Below are positions 42,528-51,685 of a stretch of DNA of 64,000 bases, piece after piece. This stretch comes from Corynebacterium pollutisoli (GTDB lineage: Bacteria; Actinomycetota; Actinomycetes; Mycobacteriales; Mycobacteriaceae), in contig NZ_FXAR01000002.1 in NCBI RefSeq assembly GCF_900177745.1, forward strand, positions 124,001-188,000, given 5' to 3'. The notes below the pieces were generated by a model. That model did not search any database. It saw nothing but the letters and a program-made list of their open reading frames with translations, and was not told the origin of the DNA. Position numbers and translations under genes: made by a program. Each line of letters starts with the position of its first letter. Position 1 is the first letter of the stretch.

Positions 42528-43595
42528 ATGGCCACCGTTTTCTCCCGCCCGCGCACCCCGGCGGCAAAGTGCCTCCACCTCGCGCGACTGCACCAGATAG
42601 TCACCCGGGGCGAACTCGTCGAGGCCACCGGACTGTCCCAGCCGACGATCACCCGGGCCGTCAACGCACTGATCGGTGCAGGTCTCGTCCACGAGCGCAC
42701 CGACCTCACCCGCTCCCAGGGGCGCGGCCGCCCGACGATCCCGCTGGAGCTGACCAACAACGCCGCCCTGCACGCCGGCATCGCCGTCGGTACGTCGACC
42801 ACCTACATCGGGCTCTTCGACTCCCGCGGCCGCACCATCCGCGACGCCGACGTGCCCACCCCCGTCGCCGAGCTCAGCGAATCCGACTTCATCGAGCACG
42901 TCATGGCCGGCCTCAACCGTCTCACCGCCGGGCTCGACCGCCCGCTGGCCTCGGTCGGCGTGACCACCTCGGGTCGGGTCACCGACGACGGCATCGTCGA
43001 CGCCCCCAACCTCGGCTGGCACGGCGTAGACTTCGCCGGGCGTCTGCGCTACCAGTTCTCCGTGCCGGTCGTGGTCTCCGCGGCGGTCCCCGCGATCCTC
43101 GGTTCCGAGATCCAGTCCTCCGACCTGCCCACCGGCACCGACACCAGTGACACCATGGCGCTCTTCGCCGACGACTCCATCGGTGCCGCCGTCGCCGATG
43201 AGCTGGGCGTCGCCCAGGTCGATCTGCCCGCCGGGGCCCGCGACCTCACCACGGCGGCCGTCCTCGGCGACCGCTGGTCCACCCTCAGCGAGGCCGCCGC
43301 CGCCCCCGAGGCCCGCGAGCTTCTCGACGCCCGCGCCCGCGACCTCGGCCACCTCACCGTCGAGCTCGTGGAGCGCCACTCCCCCGCCACGGTCGTCCTG
43401 GCCGGTTCCGCCTTCATCGACGACCCGGCCGCCCCGAAGCTGTTCGCCGCGACGGTGCGCCACCGGGCCCCGGAGATCCAGCTGCGCCTCATCCCCACCC
43501 ACCGCGAGGTGGTCCGCGCCATCGCCCGCGCCGTCGCGCTCGATCCGCTGCTGCGGGAGCCGCTCAAGGTCCTGGCCGCGAGCCAGGGCGTGTAG
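42528..43595 (+). CDS. ROK-family transcriptional regulator
   Basis: The 355-residue protein has an N-terminal winged helix-turn-helix ([19 protein letters not shown] then [11 protein letters not shown]) and a ROK sugar-kinase-like domain that senses rather than phosphorylates sugar ([17 protein letters not shown]). The typical zinc-cysteine cluster of ROK kinases is absent. ATG at 42528 is favoured because TACTAT lies 6 nt upstream; ATG at 42513 would add five residues that overlap the -10. It lies between an MFS exporter and panBC, and a palindromic element follows. The ligand and targets are unknown. Confidence 0.85.
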   Translation: MATVFSRPRTPAAKCLHLARLHQIVTRGELVEATGLSQPTITRAVNALIGAGLVHERTDLTRSQGRGRPTIPLELTNNAALHAGIAVGTSTTYIGLFDSRGRTIRDADVPTPVAELSESDFIEHVMAGLNRLTAGLDRPLASVGVTTSGRVTDDGIVDAPNLGWHGVDFAGRLRYQFSVPVVVSAAVPAILGSEIQSSDLPTGTDTSDTMALFADDSIGAAVADELGVAQVDLPAGARDLTTAAVLGDRWSTLSEAAAAPEARELLDARARDLGHLTVELVERHSPATVVLAGSAFIDDPAAPKLFAATVRHRAPEIQLRLIPTHREVVRAIARAVALDPLLREPLKVLAASQGV

Positions 43596-43601
43596 GCCCC
43601 G

Positions 43602-43687
43602 CGTACTCGCGTACTCCGATTCCCCGGAGCGCCGGATTTCACCTGGGGAAACGTCGTCGCTCTCTGGAATCGGAGTACGCGAGTACG
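43602..43687. repeat. Palindromic element, copy A
   Basis: Perfect 22-bp arms, 43602-43623 and 43666-43687, enclose a 42-bp spacer containing ACCTGGGGAAA at 43641-43651. Each arm itself contains a short direct repeat (GTACTC-GC-GTACTC). The element lies between the ROK stop and the panB -10 hexamer. A related element with the same core and spacing is at 56183-56272. No coding potential is seen. Confidence 0.75.
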
Positions 43688-43728
43688 GATGCCTTTCCGC
43701 CGCACCCGCCCGCCTATACTCTGAAGCC

Positions 43729-44538
43729 ATGGTTTCCCGGATGCGTACCCGCCACTTCGCCCAGGCCAAGGCCGAGGGGCGCAAGATCTCCTGCCTCACC
43801 GCCTATGACGCCCCGACGGCCGCCATCTTCGACGAGGCGGGCATCGACCTGCTGCTCGTCGGCGATTCCGCCGCGAACGTGGTCCTCGGCCAGGACTCGA
43901 CCCTGTCCATCACGGTCGAGGAGATGATGACCATGGCCACCGCCGTCGCCCGCGCGACGCAGCGGGCCTTCGTGGTCACCGACCTGCCCTTCGGCTCCTA
44001 CGAGGTCTCCCCCGCCCAGGCGCTGGAGACGGCCGCCCGCTTCATGAAGTCCACCGGTGTCGCCGCGGTGAAGATCGAGGGTGGGGTGGAGATCGCCCCG
44101 ACGATCCGCACGCTGGTCGACGCCGGCATCCCGGTCATGGCGCACATCGGTTACACCCCGCAGTCCGAGCACGCGCTCGGCGGTTACGTCGTCCAGGGTC
44201 GTGGCGAGGCAGCCGCGCAGCTGCGCGCGGACGCCCTCGCGGTCCAGGAGGCCGGTGCCTTCGCGGTCGTCCTGGAGATGGTGCCGGCGGGGATCGCCGG
44301 GGAGATCTCCCGCGAGCTGCGCATCCCGACGATCGGCATCGGCGCCGGCCCGGACACCGACGGCCAGGTCCTCGTGTGGACCGACGCCTTCGGCCTCACC
44401 CGCGGCCACACCCCGCGTTTCGCGCGGAAGTACGCCGACGTGGGGGCCGTTTTGCTCGACGCCGCCCGCGCCTACCTCGCCGACGTCGAGTCCGGTGACT
44501 TCCCCAACGAGTCCGAGTCCTTCGGGGACGAGAAGTGA
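43729..44538 (+). CDS. panB: 3-methyl-2-oxobutanoate hydroxymethyltransferase PanB
   Basis: PanB makes ketopantoate from 2-oxoisovalerate and methylene-tetrahydrofolate, the first step of pantothenate synthesis. The 269-residue protein has the metal and substrate motifs [25 protein letters not shown] and [14 protein letters not shown] typical of the family. The ATG at 43729 lies 8 nt after TATACT (43715-43720), which gives an almost leaderless transcript. PanC follows with a GTGA overlap. The palindromic element at 43602-43687 lies immediately upstream of the promoter and might influence it. Confidence 0.95.
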   Translation: MVSRMRTRHFAQAKAEGRKISCLTAYDAPTAAIFDEAGIDLLLVGDSAANVVLGQDSTLSITVEEMMTMATAVARATQRAFVVTDLPFGSYEVSPAQALETAARFMKSTGVAAVKIEGGVEIAPTIRTLVDAGIPVMAHIGYTPQSEHALGGYVVQGRGEAAAQLRADALAVQEAGAFAVVLEMVPAGIAGEISRELRIPTIGIGAGPDTDGQVLVWTDAFGLTRGHTPRFARKYADVGAVLLDAARAYLADVESGDFPNESESFGDEK

Positions 44539-45386
44539 CCGTCGTCGCGCGCACGATCGCGCAGCTGCGGGCGGCCGTCGCCGAGCTGCCGGGCGCGGTC
44601 GGCCTGGTGCCCACGATGGGTGCCCTCCACGACGGGCACGGTCAGCTGGTGTCGCTGGCCGCCGGGGAGAACACCTCAGTGGTGGTGAGCATCTTCGTCA
44701 ACCCGCTGCAGTTCACGGATCTCGGCGACTGCGACGACTACCGCCACTACCCGCGTGACCTCGACAAGGATGTCGCCTTCCTGGAGTCCCTTGACGTGGA
44801 CGTCGTCTTCGCCCCCGCGGTGGAGGAGATGTACCCGGACGGTCTGCCGCAGGTGTGGGTGCGTGCGGGTGAGATGGGTGAGCGACTCGAGGGCGCCTCC
44901 CGCCCGGGGCATTTCGACGGGGTGACCACGGTGGTGGCCAAGCTCTTCCACCTGGTGCGCCCGGACCGGGCGTACTTCGGGGAGAAGGACGCCCAGCAGC
45001 TGGCGATCATCCAGCGCATGGTCGCCGACCTCGACTTTGATCTGCAGATCCGCCCGGTCCCCATCATCCGGGGTGCGGACGGCCTGGCAGAGTCCTCCCG
45101 TAACCAGCACCTCACGCGGCAGGCCCGCGAGCAGGCGCTCGTGCTGCCGCGCACCCTGTCTGCCCTGCGGGAACGCGCCGCGGCCGGCCAGCCCCTCGAT
45201 GTCGAGGGGGCCCGCGCCACGCTGAGCGCCGCCGCGGGCGTGGAGCTCGATCACCTCGAGGTCGTCGACGCCGCCACTCTGCTGCCCGTGGACGAGGTCG
45301 GCGCGGGGGCGTTGGCCGTCGCGGCGATCCACGTCGGTGGCACGCGCCTCATCGACAACGTGCGACTGCTTCCGCCGTCCGCTTAG
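44535..45386 (+). CDS. panC: Pantothenate synthetase PanC
   Basis: PanC joins pantoate and beta-alanine with ATP to make pantothenate. The 283-residue protein has the adenylation-domain signatures [14 protein letters not shown] (HxGH, near residues 27-40), SIFVNPLQF and [14 protein letters not shown], and the KMSKS-like serine region SSRNQHL. The start is GTG at 44535, overlapping the panB stop by GTGA, so panBC are coupled. The last 38 nt overlap the convergent arsO gene. Confidence 0.94.
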   Translation: MTVVARTIAQLRAAVAELPGAVGLVPTMGALHDGHGQLVSLAAGENTSVVVSIFVNPLQFTDLGDCDDYRHYPRDLDKDVAFLESLDVDVVFAPAVEEMYPDGLPQVWVRAGEMGERLEGASRPGHFDGVTTVVAKLFHLVRPDRAYFGEKDAQQLAIIQRMVADLDFDLQIRPVPIIRGADGLAESSRNQHLTRQAREQALVLPRTLSALRERAAAGQPLDVEGARATLSAAAGVELDHLEVVDAATLLPVDEVGAGALAVAAIHVGGTRLIDNVRLLPPSA

Positions 45387-46305
45387 CGTAGGGCCCGACC
45401 CCGGTGATGGTCGCCGAGCCGGGTCCGGTCCAGTCGCCGTAACCGACGAGGTGCAACGGCAGGCCGCGGTCCATGACGCCGCGGAAGGGGCGCAGGGCGG
45501 GGCGGAAGCCGGTGCACCAGATGAGGTGGTCGGCGGTGACCTCGTCGAGGCTGGTGAACTGCGGCGTCGCCACGAGACGCCCGGAGTCCCGCGCCGCTTT
45601 CACGGCGGGCAGGACGACGATGTCGCCGAGGTCCGAGTCCGCCCCGGGGTCGTCCTCGCCGCGCAGGATCGCCAGGGCGCGCAGGCGGTTGCGGCGGAAG
45701 AGCACGCGCCCGTCGACGTCGTCGGGCATCCACCGCGGCTCCGCGCGCGTGTACCAGGTGACGTCGGCGACCTCGCTGAGTTCCGCGGCGATCTGCGCCG
45801 CGGAGTTCGCCGCGCCCACCACCGCGACCTGCTTATCGACGAACCGTTCCGGCCCCGGGTAGTTCGCCGAGTGCCACTGCTCCCCGTCGAACGTGCCCGG
45901 GTAGGCGGGCACGAAGGGCGCGGACCACGTGCCGGTGGCCGCCACCACCTGACGGGCCCGCCACTGCCGTTCCCCCGCGTGGAGGGTGAAGGCGGCACCG
46001 TCGTGGGTGACATTCTCCACCGTGACGGGCCGTTCCACCTGCAGGTCGTAGCGTTTCTCGTAGGCGGCGAGGTAGTCGATGACGTGGCTGGCCGGTGGGA
46101 AGCCGTCGTAGGCGGGCATCGGCATGCCGGGGAGGTTGGAGAACTCCGCGGTGCTGAACAGGGTCATCGACGGCCACACGTGGTGCCAGGCGGCACCGGG
46201 GGTGGGGTGGGCGTCGAGAAGCAGCGGGGCGATGCCCTGCCGGCGGAGGTAGTACGCCGTGGCGAGGCCCGCCTGCCCGGCGCCGACGATGATCACCTCG
46301 TGCAT
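45349..46305 (-). CDS. arsO: ArsO-type flavin monooxygenase / pyridine nucleotide oxidoreductase
   Basis: The 318-residue protein has an FAD loop [17 protein letters not shown] at the N-terminus, an NAD(P)H loop [12 protein letters not shown] near residue 155 and the motif ATGTWS between them, so it is a flavin-dependent monooxygenase-like enzyme. Its position one base after arsR and divergent from acr3-arsC fits the ArsO proteins found in arsenic operons, whose exact reaction on arsenicals is not settled. The ATG is at 46305. The 3' end overlaps panC by 38 nt. The role in arsenic resistance is inferred from context. Confidence 0.8.
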   Translation of the reverse strand: MHEVIIVGAGQAGLATAYYLRRQGIAPLLLDAHPTPGAAWHHVWPSMTLFSTAEFSNLPGMPMPAYDGFPPASHVIDYLAAYEKRYDLQVERPVTVENVTHDGAAFTLHAGERQWRARQVVAATGTWSAPFVPAYPGTFDGEQWHSANYPGPERFVDKQVAVVGAANSAAQIAAELSEVADVTWYTRAEPRWMPDDVDGRVLFRRNRLRALAILRGEDDPGADSDLGDIVVLPAVKAARDSGRLVATPQFTSLDEVTADHLIWCTGFRPALRPFRGVMDRGLPLHLVGYGDWTGPGSATITGVGPYAKRTAEAVARCR

Positions 46306-46306
46306 G

Positions 46307-46621
46307 TCAGTCCATCTGGAGGACGCCGCGTAGCTCCGCGAAGGCCTCCGGGACGACGGTGTGGGTGACGGTGCGACCCTGCTGCTCGCGGTCGATGAGT
46401 CCGCACTCGGTGAGCTTCTTGAGGTGGTGCGAGACGGTCGGCTGGCTGAGGCCGATGCGTTCGGCGAGTTCGTTGACGGTGACGGGGTCGCAGCCGCAGC
46501 CGGCGATCTCGGTGAGAATCCGCAGGCGGGCCGGTTCGGCGACGCAGGAGAACAGCTTCGCGTAGTGGGCGGCCTCGTCGTCGGAGAGAGGACCGGAGTT
46601 GAGCGCGCAGCAGTCGTTCAT
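46307..46621 (-). CDS. arsR: Arsenite-responsive repressor ArsR
   Basis: The 104-residue winged-helix repressor has VNELAERIGLSQPTVSHHLKKL as its DNA-reading region, written here across two helices. Cys4-Cys5 and Cys44 keep the same relative spacing as Cys15, Cys16 and Cys55, the arsenite-binding cysteines known for C. glutamicum ArsR, so the sensor site is of the corynebacterial type and not the E. coli CxC type. The ATG at 46621 lies 6 nt after TATGCT (46633-46628), a leaderless layout. It should repress itself with arsO and the divergent acr3-arsC. Confidence 0.92.
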   Translation of the reverse strand: MNDCCALNSGPLSDDEAAHYAKLFSCVAEPARLRILTEIAGCGCDPVTVNELAERIGLSQPTVSHHLKKLTECGLIDREQQGRTVTHTVVPEAFAELRGVLQMD

Positions 46622-46639
46622 GGCCCCAGCATAGTACGA

Positions 46640-46665
46640 TCACATTGACCGCCTTCAATATGTGA
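46640..46665. promoter_or_regulatory. Predicted ArsR operator, shared by both ars units
   Basis: TCACATTGA (46640-46648) and the reverse-complementary TCAATATGTGA (46655-46665) form an interrupted palindrome in the 51-bp gap between arsR and acr3. It lies over the likely -10/start region of acr3 and upstream of the arsR -10 (46633-46628). Repression by ArsR and release by arsenite are inferred from family knowledge. Confidence 0.65.
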
Positions 46666-46672
46666 GGTTCCC

Positions 46673-47734
46673 ATGTCTTTCCTCGATCGCTGGCTCCCCG
46701 CCTGGATTCTGCTGGCCATGGCCGCCGGCCTGCTCATCGGCCGCACCGTCCCCGGCATCGCCGACCTCCTCGGCTCCCTGGAGATCGGCCAGATCTCCCT
46801 GCCCATCGCCCTCGGACTCCTCGTCATGATGTACCCGCCCCTGGCGAAGGTGCGCTACGACAAGACCGCCGACATCACCGCGGACCGCCGCCTCATGGCG
46901 GTCTCCCTCTTCCTCAACTGGGTCCTCGGGCCGGCGTTCATGTTCGCGCTGGCCTGGATCTTCCTGCCCGACCAGCCGGAACTGCGCACCGGCCTCATCA
47001 TCGTCGGCCTGGCCCGCTGCATCGCCATGGTTCTCATCTGGAATGACCTGGCGTGCGGCGACCGCGAGGCCACCGCCGTCCTCGTCGCCGTGAACTCGGT
47101 CTTCCAGATCCTCATGTTCGGCGTGCTCGGCTGGTTCTACCTGCAGATCCTGCCCTCCTGGCTGGGCCTGCCCACCACCGCCGCGGACTTCTCGTTCTGG
47201 TCGATCGTGGTGTCGGTGCTCGTGTTCCTCGGCATCCCGCTGCTGGCGGGCGTGCTCTCCCGGGTCCTCGGCGAGCGCCTCAAGGGCCGCGAGTGGTACA
47301 ACACCGTGTTCATCCCGAGGATCTCCCCGCTGGCGCTCGTCGGCCTGCTGTACACCATCGTCCTGCTGTTCTCCCTGCAGGGCGAGAAGATCACCAGCCA
47401 GCCGTGGACCGTCGCCCGCCTGGCGATTCCCCTGCTCGGCTACTTCGTGGGCATGTTCCTCATCTCCGTGGTGGCCACGAAGATCGTCGGCCTCAACTAC
47501 GAGAAGTCGGCGGCCGTCGCCTTCACCGCGGCGGGCAACAACTTCGAGCTGGCGATCGCGGTGAGTGTCGGCACCTTCGGCGCCACCTCCCCGCAGGCCC
47601 TGGCGGGCACGATCGGCCCGCTCATCGAGGTCCCCGTGCTCGTCGGCCTCGTCTACGTCATGCTGTGGTTGGGGCCGCGCCTCTACCCCGGCGACTCCAC
47701 ACTCCCCTCCGAGAAGGAACTGGTGCACTCATGA
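46673..47734 (+). CDS. acr3: Arsenite efflux permease Acr3
   Basis: Acr3 expels arsenite across the membrane using the proton gradient. The 353-residue protein has ten membrane segments, the conserved thiol in [13 protein letters not shown] (Cys at about residue 117) and [14 protein letters not shown] in the ninth segment, both family signatures. The ATG at 46673 follows a GAGG site. The stop overlaps arsC by ATGA. In corynebacteria this gene is often called arsB although it belongs to the Acr3 and not the ArsB family. Confidence 0.93.
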   Translation: MSFLDRWLPAWILLAMAAGLLIGRTVPGIADLLGSLEIGQISLPIALGLLVMMYPPLAKVRYDKTADITADRRLMAVSLFLNWVLGPAFMFALAWIFLPDQPELRTGLIIVGLARCIAMVLIWNDLACGDREATAVLVAVNSVFQILMFGVLGWFYLQILPSWLGLPTTAADFSFWSIVVSVLVFLGIPLLAGVLSRVLGERLKGREWYNTVFIPRISPLALVGLLYTIVLLFSLQGEKITSQPWTVARLAIPLLGYFVGMFLISVVATKIVGLNYEKSAAVAFTAAGNNFELAIAVSVGTFGATSPQALAGTIGPLIEVPVLVGLVYVMLWLGPRLYPGDSTLPSEKELVHS

Positions 47735-48126
47735 GTTCTGTCCTGTTCATCTGCGTCGGCAACGGCGGCAAGTCCCAGATGGCTGCCGCCCTGGCCGCCA
47801 AGCATGCCCCCGGCTGGGAGGTCCACTCCGCCGGCACGAAGCCGGGGTCGAGGCTCAACACCGAGTCTGTCGCGGCCATCGCCGAGGTCGGCGCCGACAT
47901 GTCCGGCGGCACCCCGAAGGGCGTCGACGAGGAACTGCTGCGCCGCGTCGACCACGTCATCATCCTCGGTGCCGACGCTCAGCTGGAACTCCCGGCGGAC
48001 GCCGCCGGCGAGCTCGAGCGCTGGGTCACCGACGAGCCCTCCGAACGGGGCATCACCGGCATGGAGCGCATGCGCCTCGTGCGCGACGACATCGACGCCC
48101 GCGTGCAGGCGCTCGTCACCGAGTAG
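47731..48126 (+). CDS. arsC: Arsenate reductase ArsC (mycothiol-transferase type)
   Basis: The 131-residue protein is a low-molecular-weight phosphatase-fold arsenate reductase. The nucleophile Cys8 begins the loop [11 protein letters not shown]; the usual loop arginine is a lysine at position 14. Corynebacterial ArsC1/C2 enzymes form an arseno-mycothiol adduct with mycothiol and mycoredoxin, and this sequence lacks the extra thioredoxin-coupled cysteines of the Staphylococcus type. The ATG overlaps the acr3 stop by ATGA. The 3' end overlaps the convergent carbonic anhydrase gene by 11 nt. Confidence 0.9.
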   Translation: MSSVLFICVGNGGKSQMAAALAAKHAPGWEVHSAGTKPGSRLNTESVAAIAEVGADMSGGTPKGVDEELLRRVDHVIILGADAQLELPADAAGELERWVTDEPSERGITGMERMRLVRDDIDARVQALVTE

Positions 48127-48640
48127 CGTCCAGCGCCGCGTGCCGCTTCGACAGGTCGACGTAGCGGCCGGCGTGCGGGATGAAGCCCTCGTACTGCTCC
48201 GGCTCCAGCTCACGCCGGATCTTCGCGGGCACACCCGCCGCCAGCGCATGGTCGGGGACCTCGAAGCCCTCGAGCACCACGGCCCCGGCGGCGATGAGCG
48301 CTCCCGAGCCGATGACGGAGCGCGAGAGCAGCGCCGACTTCATGCCGACGAGGGTGCCGTCCCCGACGGTCGTGCCGTGGACGAGCGCCATGTGTCCGAC
48401 GGTGACATCGTCGCCGAGGGTGCAGGGGGCGTCGCCGTCGACGTGCAGGACGGAGTTGTCCTGGATGTTGGTGCGCGCGCCGATGCGGATGGCGTTGACG
48501 TCGCCCCGCAGGACGCAGCCGTAGAACACGGAACTGTCGGGGCCGATCTCGACGTCACCGATGATGACGGCGGTCGGCGCGATCCACGCCGAGGGGTGGA
48601 TGCGGGGCTTCTTCCCCTCGAACTCGATGATGTTGTTCAT
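48116..48640 (-). CDS. Gamma-class carbonic anhydrase-like protein
   Basis: The 174-residue left-handed beta-helix protein has the hexapeptide pattern ([20 protein letters not shown]) and the metal histidines in VLHVDGD and VGHMALVHG, as in gamma carbonic anhydrases and the related YrdA/PaaY group. Arg in [18 protein letters not shown] is also conserved. The ATG at 48640 overlaps the HAD gene stop by ATGA, so the two are coupled. Anhydrase activity is likely but not certain, because many members are uncharacterised. Confidence 0.88.
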   Translation of the reverse strand: MNNIIEFEGKKPRIHPSAWIAPTAVIIGDVEIGPDSSVFYGCVLRGDVNAIRIGARTNIQDNSVLHVDGDAPCTLGDDVTVGHMALVHGTTVGDGTLVGMKSALLSRSVIGSGALIAAGAVVLEGFEVPDHALAAGVPAKIRRELEPEQYEGFIPHAGRYVDLSKRHAALDATR

Positions 48641-49218
48641 CGCAGGGCCTCCCGTACCGATTCGATGCCCGTGAAGTGCACGGCCTGCATCCCCAGCTCC
48701 GCGGCGGCGGCGACGTTGACCGGGTCGGCGTCGACGTAGACGGTGTCCTTGGCGGACACACCCATCGCGTCGAGGGCCACAGCGTACGCCCGCGGATCCG
48801 GCTTAATGAGCCCGATGTCGCACGACATGGTGACGGCGTCGACGCGCTCGAGCCATTCGTGCTCCGCGCGGGCGCGTTTCGCCAGGCCGGCGGGGAGGTT
48901 GGAGAGGATGCCGGTGCAGACGCGGTCGTCGATAAGCGAGAGCGCGAAGGAAACCATCTCCTCGTCCTCCTGAATGGTGGACTCCCAGTCCGCGGCGACG
49001 GCCTCGGTGATGTCGAAGGGCTCCAGCCCGGCGCGGACCTGCAGCTGACGCCAGAAGCGCTCGTCGCCGACGTCGCCGGAATCGTAGGCGGGGCGCAGAT
49101 CCTCGTAGATGGGCCAGATGGCCGCGTCGCCGCCGACGGCGAGTTCGACGCGGCGGCGTCCGGCGTCGTCCCGCTCCTTCAGCAGCACCCCGAAGAGGTC
49201 GAACAACACAGCTTTCAT
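48637..49218 (-). CDS. HAD-superfamily hydrolase, subfamily IA
   Basis: The 193-residue protein has the HAD motifs: FDLFGVLL at the N-terminus (motif I; the second Asp is replaced by Phe-Gly context as DLFG), SNLPAGL (motif II), Lys in GLIKPDPRAY (motif III) and VDADPVNV (motif IV). It resembles HAD-IA phosphatases of the YihX type. The position normally holding the second catalytic Asp of motif I is Phe-Gly, as in several YihX-like proteins. The ATG at 49218 lies 6 nt after TAGAGT (49230-49225). The substrate is unknown. Confidence 0.85.
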   Translation of the reverse strand: MKAVLFDLFGVLLKERDDAGRRRVELAVGGDAAIWPIYEDLRPAYDSGDVGDERFWRQLQVRAGLEPFDITEAVAADWESTIQEDEEMVSFALSLIDDRVCTGILSNLPAGLAKRARAEHEWLERVDAVTMSCDIGLIKPDPRAYAVALDAMGVSAKDTVYVDADPVNVAAAAELGMQAVHFTGIESVREALR

Positions 49219-49250
49219 GCCCCCACTCTACGTAAATACACTGGGGCGCC
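49219..49250. promoter_or_regulatory. Divergent leaderless promoters, HAD and mpg genes
   Basis: TAGAGT (49230-49225, minus) lies 6 nt before the ATG at 49218, and TACACT (49237-49242, plus) lies 8 nt before the ATG at 49251. The hexamers are 6 bp apart in a 32-bp gap. Confidence 0.55.
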
Positions 49251-49802
49251 ATGATCGACTTCACCCGTCCCGCCGACCTCGTCGCCCCCGAGCTGCTCGG
49301 CTGCGTCATCAGCCACCGGGGTGTGTCCGTGCGGCTAACGGAGGTCGAGGCCTACCTCGGTGCCGAGGACGCCGCCGCCCACACCTACCGCGGCATGACC
49401 CCGCGCAACGCCGCCATGTTCGGCCCGCCCGGGCGGCTCTACGTCTACCTCTCCTACGGTATCCACCTGGCGGGCAACCTCGTGTGCGCGCCCGAAGGCA
49501 CAGGTCAGGGGTGTCTCATGCGCGCGGGCGAGGTGGTTACCGGGCACGATCTCGCTTATCGACGCCGCGGGGACGTCCCCTTCCAGCGTCTGGCCAGCGG
49601 ACCCGGCAACCTAGGCAAGACACTCGGCCTGACGCTCGAGGACAACGGCACGCCGGTGACGGTGGAGCTGCCCGACAGGGCCCCGGAGTGGGTGGCGGGA
49701 CCCCGGATCGGTATCTCGAAAAACGTCGACGCGCCGCTGCGGTTCTGGATCCCCGGCCATCCCACCGTCTCCGCGCGGCGGGGGCGACCGCGTGGAGCGT
49801 GA
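49251..49802 (+). CDS. mpg: 3-methyladenine DNA glycosylase (AAG/Mpg family)
   Basis: The enzyme excises alkylated purines such as 3-methyladenine. The 183-residue protein has LTEVEAYLGAEDAAAHTYRG with the catalytic Glu of the family, followed by RNAAMFGPPGRLYVYLSYGIH, which lines the base pocket, and SGPGNLGKTLGL near the C-terminal part. The ATG at 49251 lies 8 nt after TACACT, giving a leaderless mRNA. It ends 122 bp before the Fic gene, whose leader contains a palindrome. Length is typical of bacterial members. Confidence 0.92.
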   Translation: MIDFTRPADLVAPELLGCVISHRGVSVRLTEVEAYLGAEDAAAHTYRGMTPRNAAMFGPPGRLYVYLSYGIHLAGNLVCAPEGTGQGCLMRAGEVVTGHDLAYRRRGDVPFQRLASGPGNLGKTLGLTLEDNGTPVTVELPDRAPEWVAGPRIGISKNVDAPLRFWIPGHPTVSARRGRPRGA

Positions 49803-49828
49803 GGAAAACAGGAGCCAGCGATCCCGTC

Positions 49829-49863
49829 CTTATTTATGAAATCCGGTGTTTCCCATAAATAAG
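49829..49863. promoter_or_regulatory. AT-rich palindrome upstream of fic
   Basis: Perfect 10-bp arms, CTTATTTATG (49829-49838) and CATAAATAAG (49854-49863), enclose a 15-nt loop; ACACCG/CGGTGT repeats partly overlap it. AT-richness is far above the surroundings. It could be the terminator of the glycosylase gene or an operator for the Fic gene. TTGACT near 49889 and a GAGGGAAG ribosome site follow. Confidence 0.55.
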
Positions 49864-49924
49864 ACACCGTTGCAGGCAGGTGTTCTTTGACTCAAGACAC
49901 GAATCCATCATTTGAGGGAAGCCC

Positions 49925-51160
49925 ATGAATCACCCGCAGATCAAGAAGGTTTTTCACGCCGAGGGCGCCGCCGCCGCAGAAGCCCTGGAAACGTCGCGGC
50001 GCCGCAGCGAGGCGGCCCTCCATTGGGATTTTCCTCTCGGAGAAAGCTCGCTGTTCTGTCTGCTGACGCTTCCCATGGTCACTCAGGTGGAGAAGATCTA
50101 TCAGCAAGAGCTGGACATCCGGCAATCCTGGCTCAACCTTCCGCCCGGAGCGCGAGGACACTACATCCGATCGTTGCTGCTCAATGAAGTCATGTTCACC
50201 AACGCCATTGAAGGTGTGCAATCGACCCGGCGCCAGATTGAAGACGCCCTGGAAGAGTCGAATCGTCGTTCACCGGAACACCGCCGATTCCGCGAGCTGT
50301 CCCACCTGTATCTGGCGCTCGGCCGCGGTGACGGAACGATCCCGACGTCAGTCCACGACCTTCGCGCTCTTTATGACCGGATCATGGATGGGGAACTCGA
50401 CGAGACCGATCGTCCGGACGGTGAACTGTTCCGGGGTGACATCGTCGACATCCCTGACGGAGGAGGGCGCACAGTACACCGGGGTTTCCAACCGGAAGCC
50501 AAAATCACTGCGGGGCTGCAGGTCACACTCACAGCCCTGACCAATTCCGAGACGGCACCTCTCGTGTCTGCCGTCATGTCCCATTTCATGTTCGAATGCG
50601 TTCATCCGTTCTACGACGGTAACGGACGCACCGGCCGGTATCTGCTGGGCCTCCGGCTCAGCGAGCTGTTGTCCACGGCGACTGCACTGACCCTGTCACG
50701 GACTCTGCACGAAGACCGACGGAAATACTATCGGGCCTTCACGGACGTGGAGGACCCGATGAATAGAGGTGATGGTACGTCCTTCGCCCAGATGATGCTC
50801 GAAGCGATCTCCGATTCCCAGCAGGAGCTGGTTGCCGATCTGGCGGCGCGTGACTATCTGCTGACTCAGTTGGACCGGGAGATCGAACGCATTCGCCGCG
50901 AAGCCGCCGTGAAGCCGGAACACGCGGTCAAGATTCTCTACCTCTTCGGGCAGGTGGATCTGTTCGGTTCACCCTCAGGAACCAAGGTGGCCGAAGTCGC
51001 CGAATACCTGGACCTCTCCCCCCAGCAGGCACGCCTCTATCTGAAGGAACTCGAGGAGTTGGGATTCATTGTCCCGACCTCCCGTCGCCCCCTCCGGCTC
51101 GTCCTGTCGACCGCAGGGAGGGACCTTCTGGGGCTTCCTCACCCGGATACCGTGCATTGA
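49925..51160 (+). CDS. Fic-family AMP-transferase with self-inhibitory motif
   Basis: Fic proteins usually transfer AMP from ATP to hydroxyl side chains of target proteins. The 411-residue protein has the catalytic HPFYDGNGRTGR (His227 to Arg238), the full HxFx(D/E)GNGRxxR. The inhibitory (S/T)xxxE(G/N) motif, TNAIEG (92-97), lies before the Fic core, as in class II Fic proteins. A winged helix at about 330-395 (VAEVAEYLDLSPQQARLYL) could bind DNA. The ATG at 49925 has a GAGGG site. Base composition is less GC-rich than the neighbours, and the dispersed 11-mer is missing nearby, both hinting at acquisition by transfer. No separate antitoxin gene is adjacent. Confidence 0.9.
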   Translation: MNHPQIKKVFHAEGAAAAEALETSRRRSEAALHWDFPLGESSLFCLLTLPMVTQVEKIYQQELDIRQSWLNLPPGARGHYIRSLLLNEVMFTNAIEGVQSTRRQIEDALEESNRRSPEHRRFRELSHLYLALGRGDGTIPTSVHDLRALYDRIMDGELDETDRPDGELFRGDIVDIPDGGGRTVHRGFQPEAKITAGLQVTLTALTNSETAPLVSAVMSHFMFECVHPFYDGNGRTGRYLLGLRLSELLSTATALTLSRTLHEDRRKYYRAFTDVEDPMNRGDGTSFAQMMLEAISDSQQELVADLAARDYLLTQLDREIERIRREAAVKPEHAVKILYLFGQVDLFGSPSGTKVAEVAEYLDLSPQQARLYLKELEELGFIVPTSRRPLRLVLSTAGRDLLGLPHPDTVH

Positions 51161-51178
51161 AGGTCGTATGCTTGAGGC

Positions 51179-51685
51179 ATGAACAGCTTCACCATCCGCC
51201 GCGAGGCCGAGGCCGACATTCCGGCGATCCGGAAACTCACCTCGCGCGCTTTCGAGGACAAGCCCTACTCCCGGCAGCGCGAGGCGGAGATCGTGGAGCG
51301 GCTCCGTGACACCGACGCCCTGACCTTCTCCTTCATGGCGGTCAAGGGCGTGTCCCTCGTCGGTCACATCGCGGCGGCCGCGGTGGACATTTCCGACGGC
51401 ACGCGGAACTGGTTCCACATCGGGCCGATCAGCGTCGCCCCGGAGCGTCAGGGGGAGGGCATCGGTTCCCTCCTCATGCAGCGCGCCCTCGATGAGCTGC
51501 GTGAGATGGGTGCGGCCGGGGCCGTGTCCGTCGGTGACCCGGCCTTCCTCGAGCGTTTCGAGTTCGTCGAGGCCCCCGACCTGGCTGTTCCCCTCATCGA
51601 CCCGCAGTACTTCCGCGCCCGCCCGCTGGCCGGCGACACCGTGCCGACGGGCACCGTGAACTACCACCCGGCGTTCCTGGGTTAG
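51179..51685 (+). CDS. GNAT-family N-acetyltransferase (YhbS-like)
   Basis: The 168-residue protein has the GNAT fold with the acetyl-CoA loop in SVAPERQGEGIGSLLMQRAL (Q/R-x-x-G-x-G as QGEGIG). The pattern FHIGPISVAPERQ and the late GDPAFLERFEFVEA resemble the YhbS branch. The ATG at 51179 lies 6 nt after TATGCT (51167-51172), so the mRNA is likely leaderless. Its stop shares two bases with the stop of the convergent gene at 51682. The substrate is unknown. Confidence 0.88.
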   Translation: MNSFTIRREAEADIPAIRKLTSRAFEDKPYSRQREAEIVERLRDTDALTFSFMAVKGVSLVGHIAAAAVDISDGTRNWFHIGPISVAPERQGEGIGSLLMQRALDELREMGAAGAVSVGDPAFLERFEFVEAPDLAVPLIDPQYFRARPLAGDTVPTGTVNYHPAFLG

